In this document: piece by piece, positions 8,517-16,613 of the stretch
Numbering within the stretch: the stretch's first letter is position 1
How the letters are laid out: every line of letters begins with the position of its first letter
Notes under the pieces: generated by a model
Databases searched by the model: none
What the model saw: the letters and a program-made list of their open reading frames with translations, nothing else
What the model was told of the DNA's origin: nothing
Assembly (NCBI RefSeq): GCF_900155435.1
Contig: NZ_LT700212.1
Location: 1,535,152-1,573,814 of the forward strand
DNA: 38,663 nt
Origin: Actinomyces provencensis
GTDB taxonomy: Bacteria; Actinomycetota; Actinomycetes; Actinomycetales; Actinomycetaceae
Direction of reading: 5' to 3'
Translations under genes and position numbers: made by a program

Positions 8517-9302
8517 TCCCCCCGCCACCGACCACAACCTGCCGCGCGCCCACTGACGGGGAGCGGGGCGCGGGGCCCGACCGGGAGGCACCACACCGCG
8601 CCCACCCATGACCAGCGGCCGGCAGCACCGGGCCCGGGCCCACGCCTTCCTCGGCCTCCATGGGCGGGTCGGGGGTCCCGCGGGCGGCAGGGCGGGGTCC
8701 GGGCGGACGAGGGCGCGCCCTCGCACACACTGCCTGTACTCGCGCGACGGCACGAGGAGCGCGACGCTCCTTCGGTTCCGACCTGGCCAGCCCTCCTTGT
8801 CCGGACGGGCACGTCCAGGACGCCACGGGCGAGGCATCGAGGTCCGTGGGATGCATCCGCTCGAGCACACTGATTGGGTCGCGGTCCGACCGGAGGCCTC
8901 CCACGCGGCCCGCACGTCCTGGGCCCGGGTCCTGACGTCCTCGCTGGTGCGGGGGGACCCGAAGCCGAGTCGACCCGAGTTCACGCACTCTGCACTCAGC
9001 ACTCAGCCCGCGACGACACCCTCATCCGGTGTCACCACCACCCCCCGAAGTGTCACCGAAGTCCCGATGCGGAACCGTCACCGAGAGCCTGCGACATGAC
9101 ACGTGTCTTCCACGCCGGCTTCGTCGGCCTCACGGACCACTCCGGACCCCATGTCTCCACCGGACACCCTCGTGGCGACCGCCCGGGAGGGATCCCATCG
9201 CTGTGGATGCCATTGTTCGGAACCACGTGCTTCTCGTCTGCTCTCACGCTCTCGTGATCGAGCCTCCACGTCGGGCATGATCGTGCGCGTTCGGGCGTGA
9301 GG
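8517..9302. other. Apparently decayed intergenic sequence
   Basis: Reading frames on both strands are open in places but have no recognisable motif, poor start sites and Arg/Pro-rich products. The minus strand directly downstream of the transaldolase pseudogene might contain remnants of its C-terminal third, but I cannot align them with confidence. The segment is best described as gene-remnant or spacer DNA. Confidence 0.5.
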
Positions 9303-9970
9303 TCAGTGCGTTGGCCCCTCCCCCCGCCCTCGCAGGTCGGGACGACCGAGGGGGCCCGGACGACCGCCTGTCCCACGGTCGACCTGCACGGTGAGGACGG
9401 ATCCCGCTGAATGGATCACACTGAGGTCACGACCCCGGTCCGGGTCCCGCTCGGGCCTCCGCGCACAAGCCTCCATGACCTGCACGTGTCGACGGACGGG
9501 GAAGACCGTGGTGACGTTCACCGAGATGTCTGCCGCGATCGTGCACCCGATCGCCCCAAGACCGGCACCAGTGTCCGGGATCCTGATCAGGACGTGCTCC
9601 CGCCCGACGAGCTCGTGCAGCCTCGCCGCCTCCTCGATCGCCCCCGTGGCGTCGCTCGCCAGTGTGGGGACACCACGGTGGACACGCGAGTCACATCCTT
9701 TGCAGTCCCCGTGGCTCTCCGTGAACTCGTCGCAGGCGTCACGCGCACCCGTGGCGCACTGTGCCGGGTGATCGCCACCTCGGCAGGGACCCCTTCCGGG
9801 CTCGGGGAGTTGCCCCTCGTGGTCCGCCCCATCGGAGGGCACCGTCACGAAGACCGTCGGGTTCGGGGTCACCTCCTTCGGCGAGAGCTCCTGGACAAGG
9901 CGCTCCAGGCTCCCGCTCCTCGCACGACTCCTGGACAGGTCAGCGAGCCGGATCGAGATCCCTGCACAGT
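9303..9970 (-). pseudogene. Decayed transaldolase
   Basis: Transaldolase moves a dihydroxyacetone unit between sugar phosphates through a lysine Schiff base. The minus-strand frame keeps a transaldolase-like order of segments: SIRLADLSRSRARSG, VTPNPTVF (family: TTNPTIF), ACDEFTESHGDCKG, DATGAIEEAARLHE, HVLIRIPDTGAGLGAI, SVNVTTVFPVRRH and GRDLSVIHSAGS. The catalytic lysine of the KIPAT motif is arginine, encoded AGG at 9584-9582. Several conserved blocks between the N-terminus and the lysine are scrambled, and the C-terminal third is missing. It has no good start codon. The combination indicates a pseudogene rather than a new enzyme. Confidence 0.8.
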
Positions 9971-10204
9971 CCGGAACACCCCACGTGCGGGACACTCCGT
10001 GAACGGGACCGCGAGGCAGGTCCCACCGATGTCGTACAGTGCAGTCCTGAAAGCGCCCACTGACCGGGGCGAACGGCGTCCCCCACACAGGGGGGGCACC
10101 GGCGTCACGTCTTTCCGGGGCTCTCCGTCGTGTCCTGGGGACCCGACGGAGCGTCATGGTCACTCCGGTCCCTGTGGACAACCTGCGTCGATGGGACGAC
10201 CTCC

Positions 10205-11380
10205 ATGCCGATCCGCACTTTCTCCGATGACGAGCTCCGCCGCGTCGGTGGGCTCAAGTGGACAGGCATCACCACCAAGGACGGCAGTCCGACCATCGGC
10301 GCCTGGGTGGCGGAAATGGACTTCGGCACCGCCCCGGAGGTCGCCGCCGCCATGACAGGAGCCATCGACGACGGTCTGCTCGGCTACCAGCCGTCGTGGA
10401 TCGCACCCCGCGTGGCCGAGGCACTGGCCGCGTACCAGCACACCCGCTTCGGTTGGGACCTGCCCGCCGACGACATCCGCCTGGCGGAGTCCGTGCTCCC
10501 TGCCCTCCACGCCACCCTGGACCACCTGGTGCGCCCGGGCGCGCCCGTCATCGTCCCAACCCCCGCCTACATGCCGTTCCTGACCATTCCCGGGCGACAC
10601 GACCACGGCGTCATCGAGGTGCCGTCCCTGCACGGGGAGGCCGCGGGCGGGCTCGGATGGGCACTCGACCTCGACGGGATCCGCGACGGGCTCGAGGCGG
10701 GCGCCGGCCTGGTGATCCTGTGCAACCCCTGGAACCCGACCGGGCGCGTCCTCACCGAACAGGAGCTCCGCAACCTGCAGGCACTCGTCTCGCAGTACGA
10801 CGCCCTCGTCTTCTCCGACGAGATCCACTCCCCCCTCGTCCTCGACGACCCCACCACGCCCTTCCTCTCCTACGCCCGCCTCGGCGCCGAGTTCGCCGCA
10901 CACACGGTCACCGCGACGGCCGCCTCGAAGGGCTGGAACATCGCGGGGCTCCCCTGCGCGCAGGTGATCCTCCCGGACCCGCAGCTGCGAGAACGCTGGG
11001 ATGCCTTCGGGGGCGAGGTCGCCCACGGTGCCTCCACGATCGGCGCGGTGGGGACGATCGCGGCCTACACCGACGGTCTGGAATGGCAGGGCGAGGTCCG
11101 CCGCTACATCTCGGCGAACATCTCCCTCGTCACCGACGCGCTCCGCGGCTCCCCCATCGACTTCACGGTTCCCCAGGCCACCTACCTGTCGTGGTGGGGG
11201 TTTGAAGGTCTGGGCCTCGAACCCACGCCCGCGGCCGCGCTGCGGGAACGTGCCCACATCGCGGTGAACGCCGGCCGCACGCTAGGCACCGGGTGGGAGC
11301 AGTGGGCGCGCTTCAACCTGGCGTGTTCCCACAGCTGCGCCGAGGAGATCGTCGGGCGCACCCTCGCCCTCGTCCCCTGA
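10205..11380 (+). CDS. PLP-dependent C-S lyase / aminotransferase, MalY-PatB type
   Basis: A 391-residue fold-type I PLP enzyme of the MalY/PatB group (cystathionine beta-lyase). These proteins cleave cystathionine or cysteine to pyruvate, ammonia and a thiol; Escherichia coli MalY also modulates maltose regulation. Visible landmarks are WVAEMDF at 34-40 (typical of this group), GYQPSW (60-65), NPWNPTGR (174-181), the cofactor aspartate in SDEIHSP (D205) and the Schiff-base lysine K242 in TAASKGWNIAG. ATG 10205 starts the conserved N-terminus; an upstream in-frame ATG at 10130 would add 25 unconserved residues. A 23-bp repeat array starts 19 nt after the stop. The exact substrate is not determined by sequence. 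Confidence 0.88.
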   Translation: MPIRTFSDDELRRVGGLKWTGITTKDGSPTIGAWVAEMDFGTAPEVAAAMTGAIDDGLLGYQPSWIAPRVAEALAAYQHTRFGWDLPADDIRLAESVLPALHATLDHLVRPGAPVIVPTPAYMPFLTIPGRHDHGVIEVPSLHGEAAGGLGWALDLDGIRDGLEAGAGLVILCNPWNPTGRVLTEQELRNLQALVSQYDALVFSDEIHSPLVLDDPTTPFLSYARLGAEFAAHTVTATAASKGWNIAGLPCAQVILPDPQLRERWDAFGGEVAHGASTIGAVGTIAAYTDGLEWQGEVRRYISANISLVTDALRGSPIDFTVPQATYLSWWGFEGLGLEPTPAAALRERAHIAVNAGRTLGTGWEQWARFNLACSHSCAEEIVGRTLALVP

Positions 11381-11399
11381 TCCCCCACTTTCCCCTCGC

Positions 11400-11491
11400 C
11401 GAAGTCCGCTCACTTCGACCCGTGAGGTCCGCTCAGTTCGACCCGTGAGGTCCGCTCAGTTCGGGACTTGAGGTCCGTCCCCCCTGGGCGC
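11400..11491 (+). repeat. 23-bp repeat array B1, sense downstream of malY-like gene
   Basis: Units start at 11400, 11423, 11446 and 11469. The first three keep the core with CACTTC or CAGTTC variants. The innermost has GTCCGTCCCC instead of GTCCGCTCTGTTC, as at the inner end of other arrays. It faces array B2 across about 110 bp of unique sequence, which contains the word TTGACGAGGGCG at 11534-11545. Confidence 0.95.
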
Positions 11492-11600
11492 GCTCTGCCG
11501 CCCGTCGACCGGCCGTCGGGTCGGGGTGCCGCATTGACGAGGGCGACCACGGCTCACCTGGCGTCATCCTTCAAGCGGGATCGCCGAGGAGGCGACCTCC

Positions 11601-11692
11601 GCGAGGGACAAGGACGGACCTCGACCACCGAACAGAGCGGACTTCGACGTCAGAACAGAGCGGACCTCGACCCCGGAACAGAGCGGACTTCG
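11601..11692 (-). repeat. 23-bp repeat array B2, sense downstream of the PNP gene
   Basis: On the minus strand, four contiguous 23-bp units run 11692-11670, 11669-11647, 11646-11624 and 11623-11601. The first three carry the core with A/G alternation at position 4; the innermost carries GTCCGTCCTTG. The array starts 14 nt after the PNP stop codon, following a C-rich tract, and points toward array B1. Read-through RNA from either gene could fold B1 onto B2. Confidence 0.95.
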
Positions 11693-11706
11693 CCGGAGGG
11701 GGCGGG

Positions 11707-12507
11707 TCAGGGCAGGGCGAGGACCGTCTCCACGCCCCGGCGCACCGTCTCCCCCGCCCGGGCCGCCGCCTCCAGCACCACTGCCGGGTCGGTGGGCGCC
11801 GAGGCGAAGGACAGGTCGGAGACCACGCTCATCCCGCACACGCGCACGCCGAGTGCGTGCAGGGTGAGTGCCTCCATCACCGTGGACATCCCCACGCAGT
11901 CCGCTCCGGTGGTCGCCAGCCAGCGGGTCTCGGCACGCGTCTGGTACTCGGGGCCCCGCAGGATGGCGTACACGCCGCGCCTCTGGCAGACCCCGGCCAG
12001 TGCCTCGGTCAGCTCCGGGTCCCACACACCGGTGGTGTCCAGAAAGACCGTCCCGTCGAAGGGTGAGTGCCCGGAGAAGTTGAGGTGGTCCTCCACCGCC
12101 ATGACGTCACCGAGCTGCCAGTCCCGCAGGCAGCCGTTGGCGTTGCACAGGACCGCCGTCCCGGCCCCCGCCGCCACGGCCGCACGCACGAAGGTCGTGA
12201 CGTGGGAGGGGGCGACGCCCTCGTAGAGGTGGGTGCGTCCCAGCGCCACCAGGACGTCGTGGTCACCGCGGTGGTAGGAGCGGACCTCGTCGAGGTGTCC
12301 GTCGGCGCGTGGTTCCAGGACGCCGGGGATCTCGGAGAGCGGGAACCGGGCGCGGGGTTCACCCCATCCGTCCAGTGCGCCCGACAGGCCGGAGCCGAGG
12401 ACCACCACGGTGTCGTGGTGGTCGACGCCGGAGAGTTGAGCGATGGCGTGGGCGTCCTCCTCGGACTCGGCGCGCAGCAGGGTGGAGCGGAACTGGTCCG
12501 GCGTCAT
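11707..12507 (-). CDS. Purine nucleoside phosphorylase, trimeric class I type
   Basis: A 266-residue PNP/MTAP-family enzyme that splits purine nucleosides with phosphate to free base and ribose-1-phosphate. It shows VVVLGSGLSGAL (35-44), RTHLYEG (91-97), NANGCLRDW (122-130) and GADCVGMSTVMEA (201-213). Two base-recognition residues are unusual. The Glu of the human SFET motif (E201) aligns with Q189 in EYQT, and the Asn of the VTN/ITN motif (N243) aligns with D231 in VSDLS. Those residues normally enforce hypoxanthine/guanine specificity, so adenosine-type substrates are plausible. ATG 12507 overlaps the NCS1 permease stop (ATGA), indicating translational coupling and a salvage operon. MTAP-like activity is the main alternative. 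Confidence 0.88.
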   Translation of the reverse strand: MTPDQFRSTLLRAESEEDAHAIAQLSGVDHHDTVVVLGSGLSGALDGWGEPRARFPLSEIPGVLEPRADGHLDEVRSYHRGDHDVLVALGRTHLYEGVAPSHVTTFVRAAVAAGAGTAVLCNANGCLRDWQLGDVMAVEDHLNFSGHSPFDGTVFLDTTGVWDPELTEALAGVCQRRGVYAILRGPEYQTRAETRWLATTGADCVGMSTVMEALTLHALGVRVCGMSVVSDLSFASAPTDPAVVLEAAARAGETVRRGVETVLALP

Positions 12508-14138
12508 CGCAGGCCCTCCCCCGTCCCACCGGCAGCGGCGCCCGGCCCGGCAGCGCCGCCTCCGGCACCGGGTGCACCGGCAGCACCGCCCCCGGCAACA
12601 CCGCCCCCGGCACCGCCAACTCCGGGTGCGCCATCCGCGCCGTCCACACCGTCGATCCCGAAGCGCCGCGCACCCACTTCCTCCTGGCGCCGCACCCGCC
12701 CACGCGAGGTCAGCAGGTAGCCGACGAAGCCGATGACCAGGGCCAGGAACACCCCGATGTTGGAGTACGCCCAGTCGCCCTCGCGCCCTCCGATGGGACC
12801 CAGGAGGTAGCCCTGCCAGGCCAGCCACGGCGCATACGTGTTGACCACCAGCCCCCAGCCGACGAAGGTCGCGACCACCAGTGAGGCGATCGCCCCCCAG
12901 TTCACGGCCCCGTACACGCCGCCGCGGCGGAAGAGGTCGGGCTCGTTGTAGTCGGACCGGCGCAGCAGGATGTCGGCGATCATGACGCCGCCCCAGGCGG
13001 CGATGACCGTGCCCAGGGTGATGAGGAAGCCCTGGAAGGGCTCGAAGAAGGAGTCGGTGAAGAAGACGACGATGATCGTGCCGATCAGCATGATCGTCCC
13101 GTCGATGGCGGTGGCGACCGGGCGGATGACCGGAACGCCCGTGGCCAGCAGCGACAGGCCGGAGGAGTAGATGTCCATGACGATGCCGCCCACCAGCCCC
13201 AGGATCGCCACCACCGCGAAGGGCACGAGGAACCAGGTCGGCAGGATCGTGGTCAGCGCGCCGATCGGGTCGAGGTTGATCGCGTCACCGAGTGCCGGGT
13301 CGGAACCCACCAGCAGCAGGCCGAGGAGGACCAGGAGGACCGTGGGCAGGGAGGATCCGAAGGTCGTCCAGAAGACGACGCCACCGGTGGAGGACCTGCG
13401 CGGCAGGTAACGGGAGTAGTCGGCGGCTGCGTTCATCCACCCGAACCCGAAGCCGGTGAGGACCATGCACAGCGCCCCGATGACGGCGGTCGTGGGTCCG
13501 GCGGGCAGTGCGGCGACGGCCTCCCAGCTGATGTGGGGGATGACCAGGACGACGTAGATGACGGTGAGGACGGCCGTGGCCCAGGTGATCCAGGTCTGCA
13601 CGCGCATGATCGTGTCGAATCCGAGCACGCCCGCTCCCCCGGCGATCGCCACCACCAGGATGAGGGCGACGATCTGGGCGACCAGGTGGTTCGTGAAGCC
13701 CAGCGCCCCCATGACGGTGGCGGAGGCCTGGACGGCCATGATGCACAGGAACGTCTCCCAGCCGACGGTGAGCATCCAGGAGATCGCCGCCGAGATCCGG
13801 TTGCCGTCGAATCCGAAGGCCGCCCGGGAGAGCACCAGGGTCGGGGCCGAGCCCCGCTTGCCGGCGATCGCGATCAGCCCGCAGACCAGGAAGGAGAGGA
13901 CGACGCCAATGACGGATGCGGCCACCGCCTGCCAGAAGGAGATGCCGAAGCCGAGCACCCACGCGCCCCAGGAGATCCCCAGGACGGAGATGTTGGCGGC
14001 GAACCAGGGCATGAACAGGTTCGAGGGCGTGCCCTTGCGCTCGGACTCGGGGATGACGTCGAGCCCGGCCATCTCCACGGCCAGGGTCGAGGTGGTGGGT
14101 GTGAGGCCGGGGTCTGTGGGGAAGGGAGCGGTGCTCAT
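12504..14138 (-). CDS. NCS1-family purine/pyrimidine permease with Gly-rich tail
   Basis: A 544-residue integral membrane transporter of the nucleobase-cation-symport-1 (purine-cytosine permease) family, with about twelve hydrophobic segments between residues 40 and 480. Family-like segments include KGTPSNLFMPWFAANIS near the N-terminus, SRAAFGFDGNR in the third helix region and AADYSRYLPRRSS midway. It probably imports a purine base or nucleoside for the coupled PNP. A GGAGGT lies 10 nt before ATG 14138. The last ~52 residues (493-544) form a cytosolic low-complexity tail of GxG/GAx triplets, not seen in typical members, encoded by a repetitive stretch at about 12515-12660. Confidence 0.9.
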   Translation of the reverse strand: MSTAPFPTDPGLTPTTSTLAVEMAGLDVIPESERKGTPSNLFMPWFAANISVLGISWGAWVLGFGISFWQAVAASVIGVVLSFLVCGLIAIAGKRGSAPTLVLSRAAFGFDGNRISAAISWMLTVGWETFLCIMAVQASATVMGALGFTNHLVAQIVALILVVAIAGGAGVLGFDTIMRVQTWITWATAVLTVIYVVLVIPHISWEAVAALPAGPTTAVIGALCMVLTGFGFGWMNAAADYSRYLPRRSSTGGVVFWTTFGSSLPTVLLVLLGLLLVGSDPALGDAINLDPIGALTTILPTWFLVPFAVVAILGLVGGIVMDIYSSGLSLLATGVPVIRPVATAIDGTIMLIGTIIVVFFTDSFFEPFQGFLITLGTVIAAWGGVMIADILLRRSDYNEPDLFRRGGVYGAVNWGAIASLVVATFVGWGLVVNTYAPWLAWQGYLLGPIGGREGDWAYSNIGVFLALVIGFVGYLLTSRGRVRRQEEVGARRFGIDGVDGADGAPGVGGAGGGVAGGGAAGAPGAGGGAAGPGAAAGGTGEGLR

Positions 14139-14312
14139 GGTGCTGTGACCTCCTGTGTGACGGTGTTCATGAGCGTAGTCGACGCAGGTGGCCCGACGTC
14201 AGCCCCCTCGCTCGACCGCCCCGTGGTGTCGGGTGTGCGCCCCGGGGGGCCTGGGTACTCGGCCCAGGGTTTGTCGGGTGCGCGCGGCGCCCCGGTGGTG
14301 TGTGCGCGCGTG

Positions 14313-14414
14313 GACGAGGGCGCGTCACTGACGAGGGCGACCACGGAGACGAGGGTGGGTCACTGACGAGGGCGACCACGGTGACGAGGGCGCGTCACTG
14401 ACGAGGGCGACCAC
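14313..14414. repeat. 35-bp tandem repeat with doubled GACGAGGGCG word (3 copies)
   Basis: Copies begin at 14313, 14348 and 14383. Each contains GACGAGGGCG twice, joined by CGTCACT (GGTCACT in copy two), and ends ACCACGG. They lie 175-280 bp upstream of the NCS1 gene, in a 340-bp region with no other recognisable gene. The same word occurs singly in other gaps, for example 4118-4127, 11536-11545, 15873-15882 and, reversed, 17081-17090. Confidence 0.9.
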
Positions 14415-14481
14415 ATGTGACGGGCCGAGCCTCCGGTTCGGGTCCCGGCATCCCGCCCCTCGCGCCGGCGGTCACCACCGA

Positions 14482-14994
14482 TCAGACGGAGGTCGTCGGC
14501 CTCGGGTTCCGCCGAGCGAGGAACAACGTGGTCCGGAGCGCAGCGGTGTGAGTGGCAGCGAGGGAAGTCATGTACACGCTCAGCACTGTCGCCACGAGGA
14601 AGGCCCCGATCATGGTCGCTCCCCCGGTTGCCACGCCGGTGGAGAGGTCCGCCATCGCGACCTCGTCGGAGAAGACCCCTCCCGGGGTGAACACCCGCCA
14701 GGACCCGACGACTGCGAGGAGCCATTCACCGAGCACACGCACCAGCCTCCCCACCGTGGTCCCCTCCGTTCGCGGTCCCCACCATCGGTCGTCGACAATC
14801 AGGGGGCCTCGAACCGATCCCAGGAGCTCGGAAGTGCGCTCCACCAACGCTGGACGACCAGTTCTCCACGACGAGGGTGGTCGGTGCAAGCGCGCCGGGT
14901 GGCAACCCAGCGATCTCCTGTCATCCCGGACCAGTTCCACCTGTGAGGGGCGACCGGCAAGAGCACCGCCGTCGCAGCACCATCGACACTGCAT
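14482..14994 (-). CDS. Hypothetical small membrane protein
   Basis: The frame is open for 170 residues. Its C-terminal ~90 residues look protein-like, with GC-rich third positions, a first hydrophobic stretch (RLVRVLGEWLLAVVGSW) and a clear membrane helix (TMIGAFLVATVLSVYMTSLA) followed by a positive C-terminus. The first ~60 residues are Arg/Trp-rich, so the true start is probably internal, possibly a GTG near residue 50. No family is recognised. It could be a degraded gene, and no promoter or ribosome-binding site stands out. Confidence 0.35.
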   Translation of the reverse strand: MQCRWCCDGGALAGRPSQVELVRDDRRSLGCHPARLHRPPSSWRTGRPALVERTSELLGSVRGPLIVDDRWWGPRTEGTTVGRLVRVLGEWLLAVVGSWRVFTPGGVFSDEVAMADLSTGVATGGATMIGAFLVATVLSVYMTSLAATHTAALRTTLFLARRNPRPTTSV

Positions 14995-15051
14995 TGCCGC
15001 GGGTCACACCGACACCGCCATTCAGCGCGGTCCAGCGGAGCTCAGGCCCAC

Positions 15052-15828
15052 TCAGTTCCGAACAACGGGGTTGGACAGGGTGCCCACTCCCTGGATGGCG
15101 ATGTCGACGTGGTCGCCCTCGACGATCGGTCCGACACCTGCCGGGGTGCCGGTGATGATGACGTCCCCGGGCAGCAGGGTGAAGACCCTCGACACGTAGG
15201 AAACCAGTTCACGCACCGGTGTGAGCATGTGCGCGGTCGTGTCTGACTGGCGCAGCTCCCCGTTGACGGACGCGGTCACCCTCAGATCGGTGACGTCCAG
15301 GTCCGGATCGACCACGATCCAGGGCCCCAGCGGGCAGGCGGTGTCGAACCCCTTGGCCCGCGTCCACTGCCCGTCTGCGCGCTGCGCGTCCCTGGCGGAG
15401 ACGTCATTGGCGCACATGAACCCCAGGATGACGTCATCCACATCGTCGGGTTCGACGTCCTTGGCCAAGGTCTTGATGACAACGGCCAGCTCGGCCTCGT
15501 GGTGGACCTCCTGGGACCAGGACGGCAGCACGATCGGATCATCGGGGCCGATCACGGAGGTGTTCGGCTTGAGGAAGAGGATCGGGTGGTCGGGTGCCTC
15601 GCCGCCCATCTCGCGGGCGTGGTCGGCGTAGTTCTTGCCGACCCCCACCACCTTGGAGCGCGGGATGACCGGGGAGAGCAGTCGGATCTCCTCCAGTTCG
15701 ACGATCTGGCCGGAGGGCTCGACCGGGGAGAAGAGGGGGTCACCCTTGAGCACGACCACCCGGGTCGAGTCGTCCTCCAGGGCGCCGTAGCGCGGGGAGC
15801 CACCATCGGAGAAGCGCACGATTCGCAT
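15052..15828 (-). CDS. Fumarylacetoacetate hydrolase family protein
   Basis: A 258-residue member of the FAH superfamily, metal-dependent enzymes that hydrolyse or decarboxylate acyl-pyruvates (fumarylpyruvate hydrolase, oxaloacetate decarboxylase and others). Conserved features are VGVGKNYADHAREMG, the FLKPNTSVIGP loop, the metal-ligand segment HHEAELAVVI, GFMCANDVSARDAQ, KGFDTACPLGPW and the terminal TGTPAGVGP. In many actinobacteria this gene sits next to gltX; here it is 8 kb away. ATG 15828 lies 6 nt after TAGGCT (15835-15840 complement), consistent with leaderless expression. The specific substrate cannot be told; a housekeeping oxaloacetate-related role is one option. Confidence 0.9.
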   Translation of the reverse strand: MRIVRFSDGGSPRYGALEDDSTRVVVLKGDPLFSPVEPSGQIVELEEIRLLSPVIPRSKVVGVGKNYADHAREMGGEAPDHPILFLKPNTSVIGPDDPIVLPSWSQEVHHEAELAVVIKTLAKDVEPDDVDDVILGFMCANDVSARDAQRADGQWTRAKGFDTACPLGPWIVVDPDLDVTDLRVTASVNGELRQSDTTAHMLTPVRELVSYVSRVFTLLPGDVIITGTPAGVGPIVEGDHVDIAIQGVGTLSNPVVRN

Positions 15829-16029
15829 GCCACCAGCCTAGTCCGCGAGGTCTGCGCCGCAGCGGTCCCCCGACGAGGGCGTCCCCGTGTGGTTCTGGGC
15901 GCTGACAACCAGCTGCGAGCGCTCGCACTCTGCCCTCTCGCGCGGGCCCGGGTCCCGACCCGGCCCGGCCCGGCTTGGAGCAGGAGGCCCTGCACCCGAA
16001 GCCGACCGCTGGCAGCGCCTGCACCAGCA

Positions 16030-16077
16030 CCAGGACCAGGACCAGGACCAGGACCAGGACCAGGACCAGGAAACCCC
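16030..16077. repeat. Hexanucleotide tract (CCAGGA)8
   Basis: Eight perfect consecutive copies occupy a 331-bp gap between the FAH-family gene and the first small ORF. No gene covers it convincingly; frames through it would give Asp-Gln, Pro-Gly or Trp-Ser dipeptide repeats. A six-base unit cannot change a reading frame, so if variable in length it would alter spacing rather than switch a gene. Confidence 0.95.
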
Positions 16078-16159
16078 GATCGGTGACCCCGACCAGAGGC
16101 CAGTCGGTCGCTCCTTGCTAGAGTGACCTGGGACACGCCGCTCGACGACGGGGGTGCCC

Positions 16160-16333
16160 ATGCCCGGTTCTGAGGTCGACCATGACGGGACGGACTCCCT
16201 GCGTGCCCTGCTCCTCGAGGTCGCCGACACCCGCTTGGAGGGAACATCCATTCCCGGCAGTCCCGGTGTCGCTGTCCTGGGGCTCCCCGTGGTCCCCGAG
16301 GCCTTCGACCACTTCCGCGCTGCCGCCACATGA
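16160..16333 (+). CDS. Small ORF, 57 residues, unknown function
   Basis: The frame encodes a short acidic protein with a helical segment DSLRALLLEVADTRLEG and a hydrophobic patch SPGVAVLGLPVVPEAF. A TAGAGT hexamer at 16119-16124 could be its -10 box. A GGGGG run lies just before the start, and GTG 16154 is an alternative start. It is the first of three same-strand ORFs leading to a lipoprotein; the second begins 121 nt downstream. It is not recognised as any family and might be non-coding, although composition and the stop placement favour a real gene. Confidence 0.45.
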   Translation: MPGSEVDHDGTDSLRALLLEVADTRLEGTSIPGSPGVAVLGLPVVPEAFDHFRAAAT

Positions 16334-16454
16334 CGCGGCACGGCCCCGGGCCACTGGTGCCCGGAGCACCTGCAACCACTCCACGGCGACCGAGGGCCAG
16401 GACCGGCGGGACCCGGACGAACACAGTCACTGCGACCACAGGAGGGCAGACACC

Positions 16455-16613
16455 ATGGGAATGCTCGAGGGGCTCGTGGGCGACGTGCCCAGCCAACCCT
16501 CGGGGGTGTTCGCCCTCCAGGGCTTGATGCCCCTCGATGGGATCCTCACCATCTCCTGGGACGACGTCGAGACCTGTGACCAAAGCGAGAGCATGGGAGG
16601 CGACCACACATGA
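16455..16613 (+). CDS. Small ORF, 52 residues, coupled to a lipoprotein gene
   Basis: The start is well defined: AGGAGG at about 16439-16444, then ATG 16455. The product is acidic, with a GVFALQGLMPLDGILTISW stretch, no signal peptide, and one cysteine near the end. Its stop overlaps the ATG of the lipoprotein gene (ATGA at 16610-16613), so the two are translationally coupled. No family is recognised. Coupling suggests a partner or chaperone for the lipoprotein, or simply a leader ORF controlling it. Confidence 0.6.
   Translation: MGMLEGLVGDVPSQPSGVFALQGLMPLDGILTISWDDVETCDQSESMGGDHT

Noticed and set aside
9303-10181. A functional novel transaldolase-like protein
   Set aside because: The Schiff-base lysine is gone, a central block is scrambled and the C-terminal third is missing, so decay is simpler than a new function.
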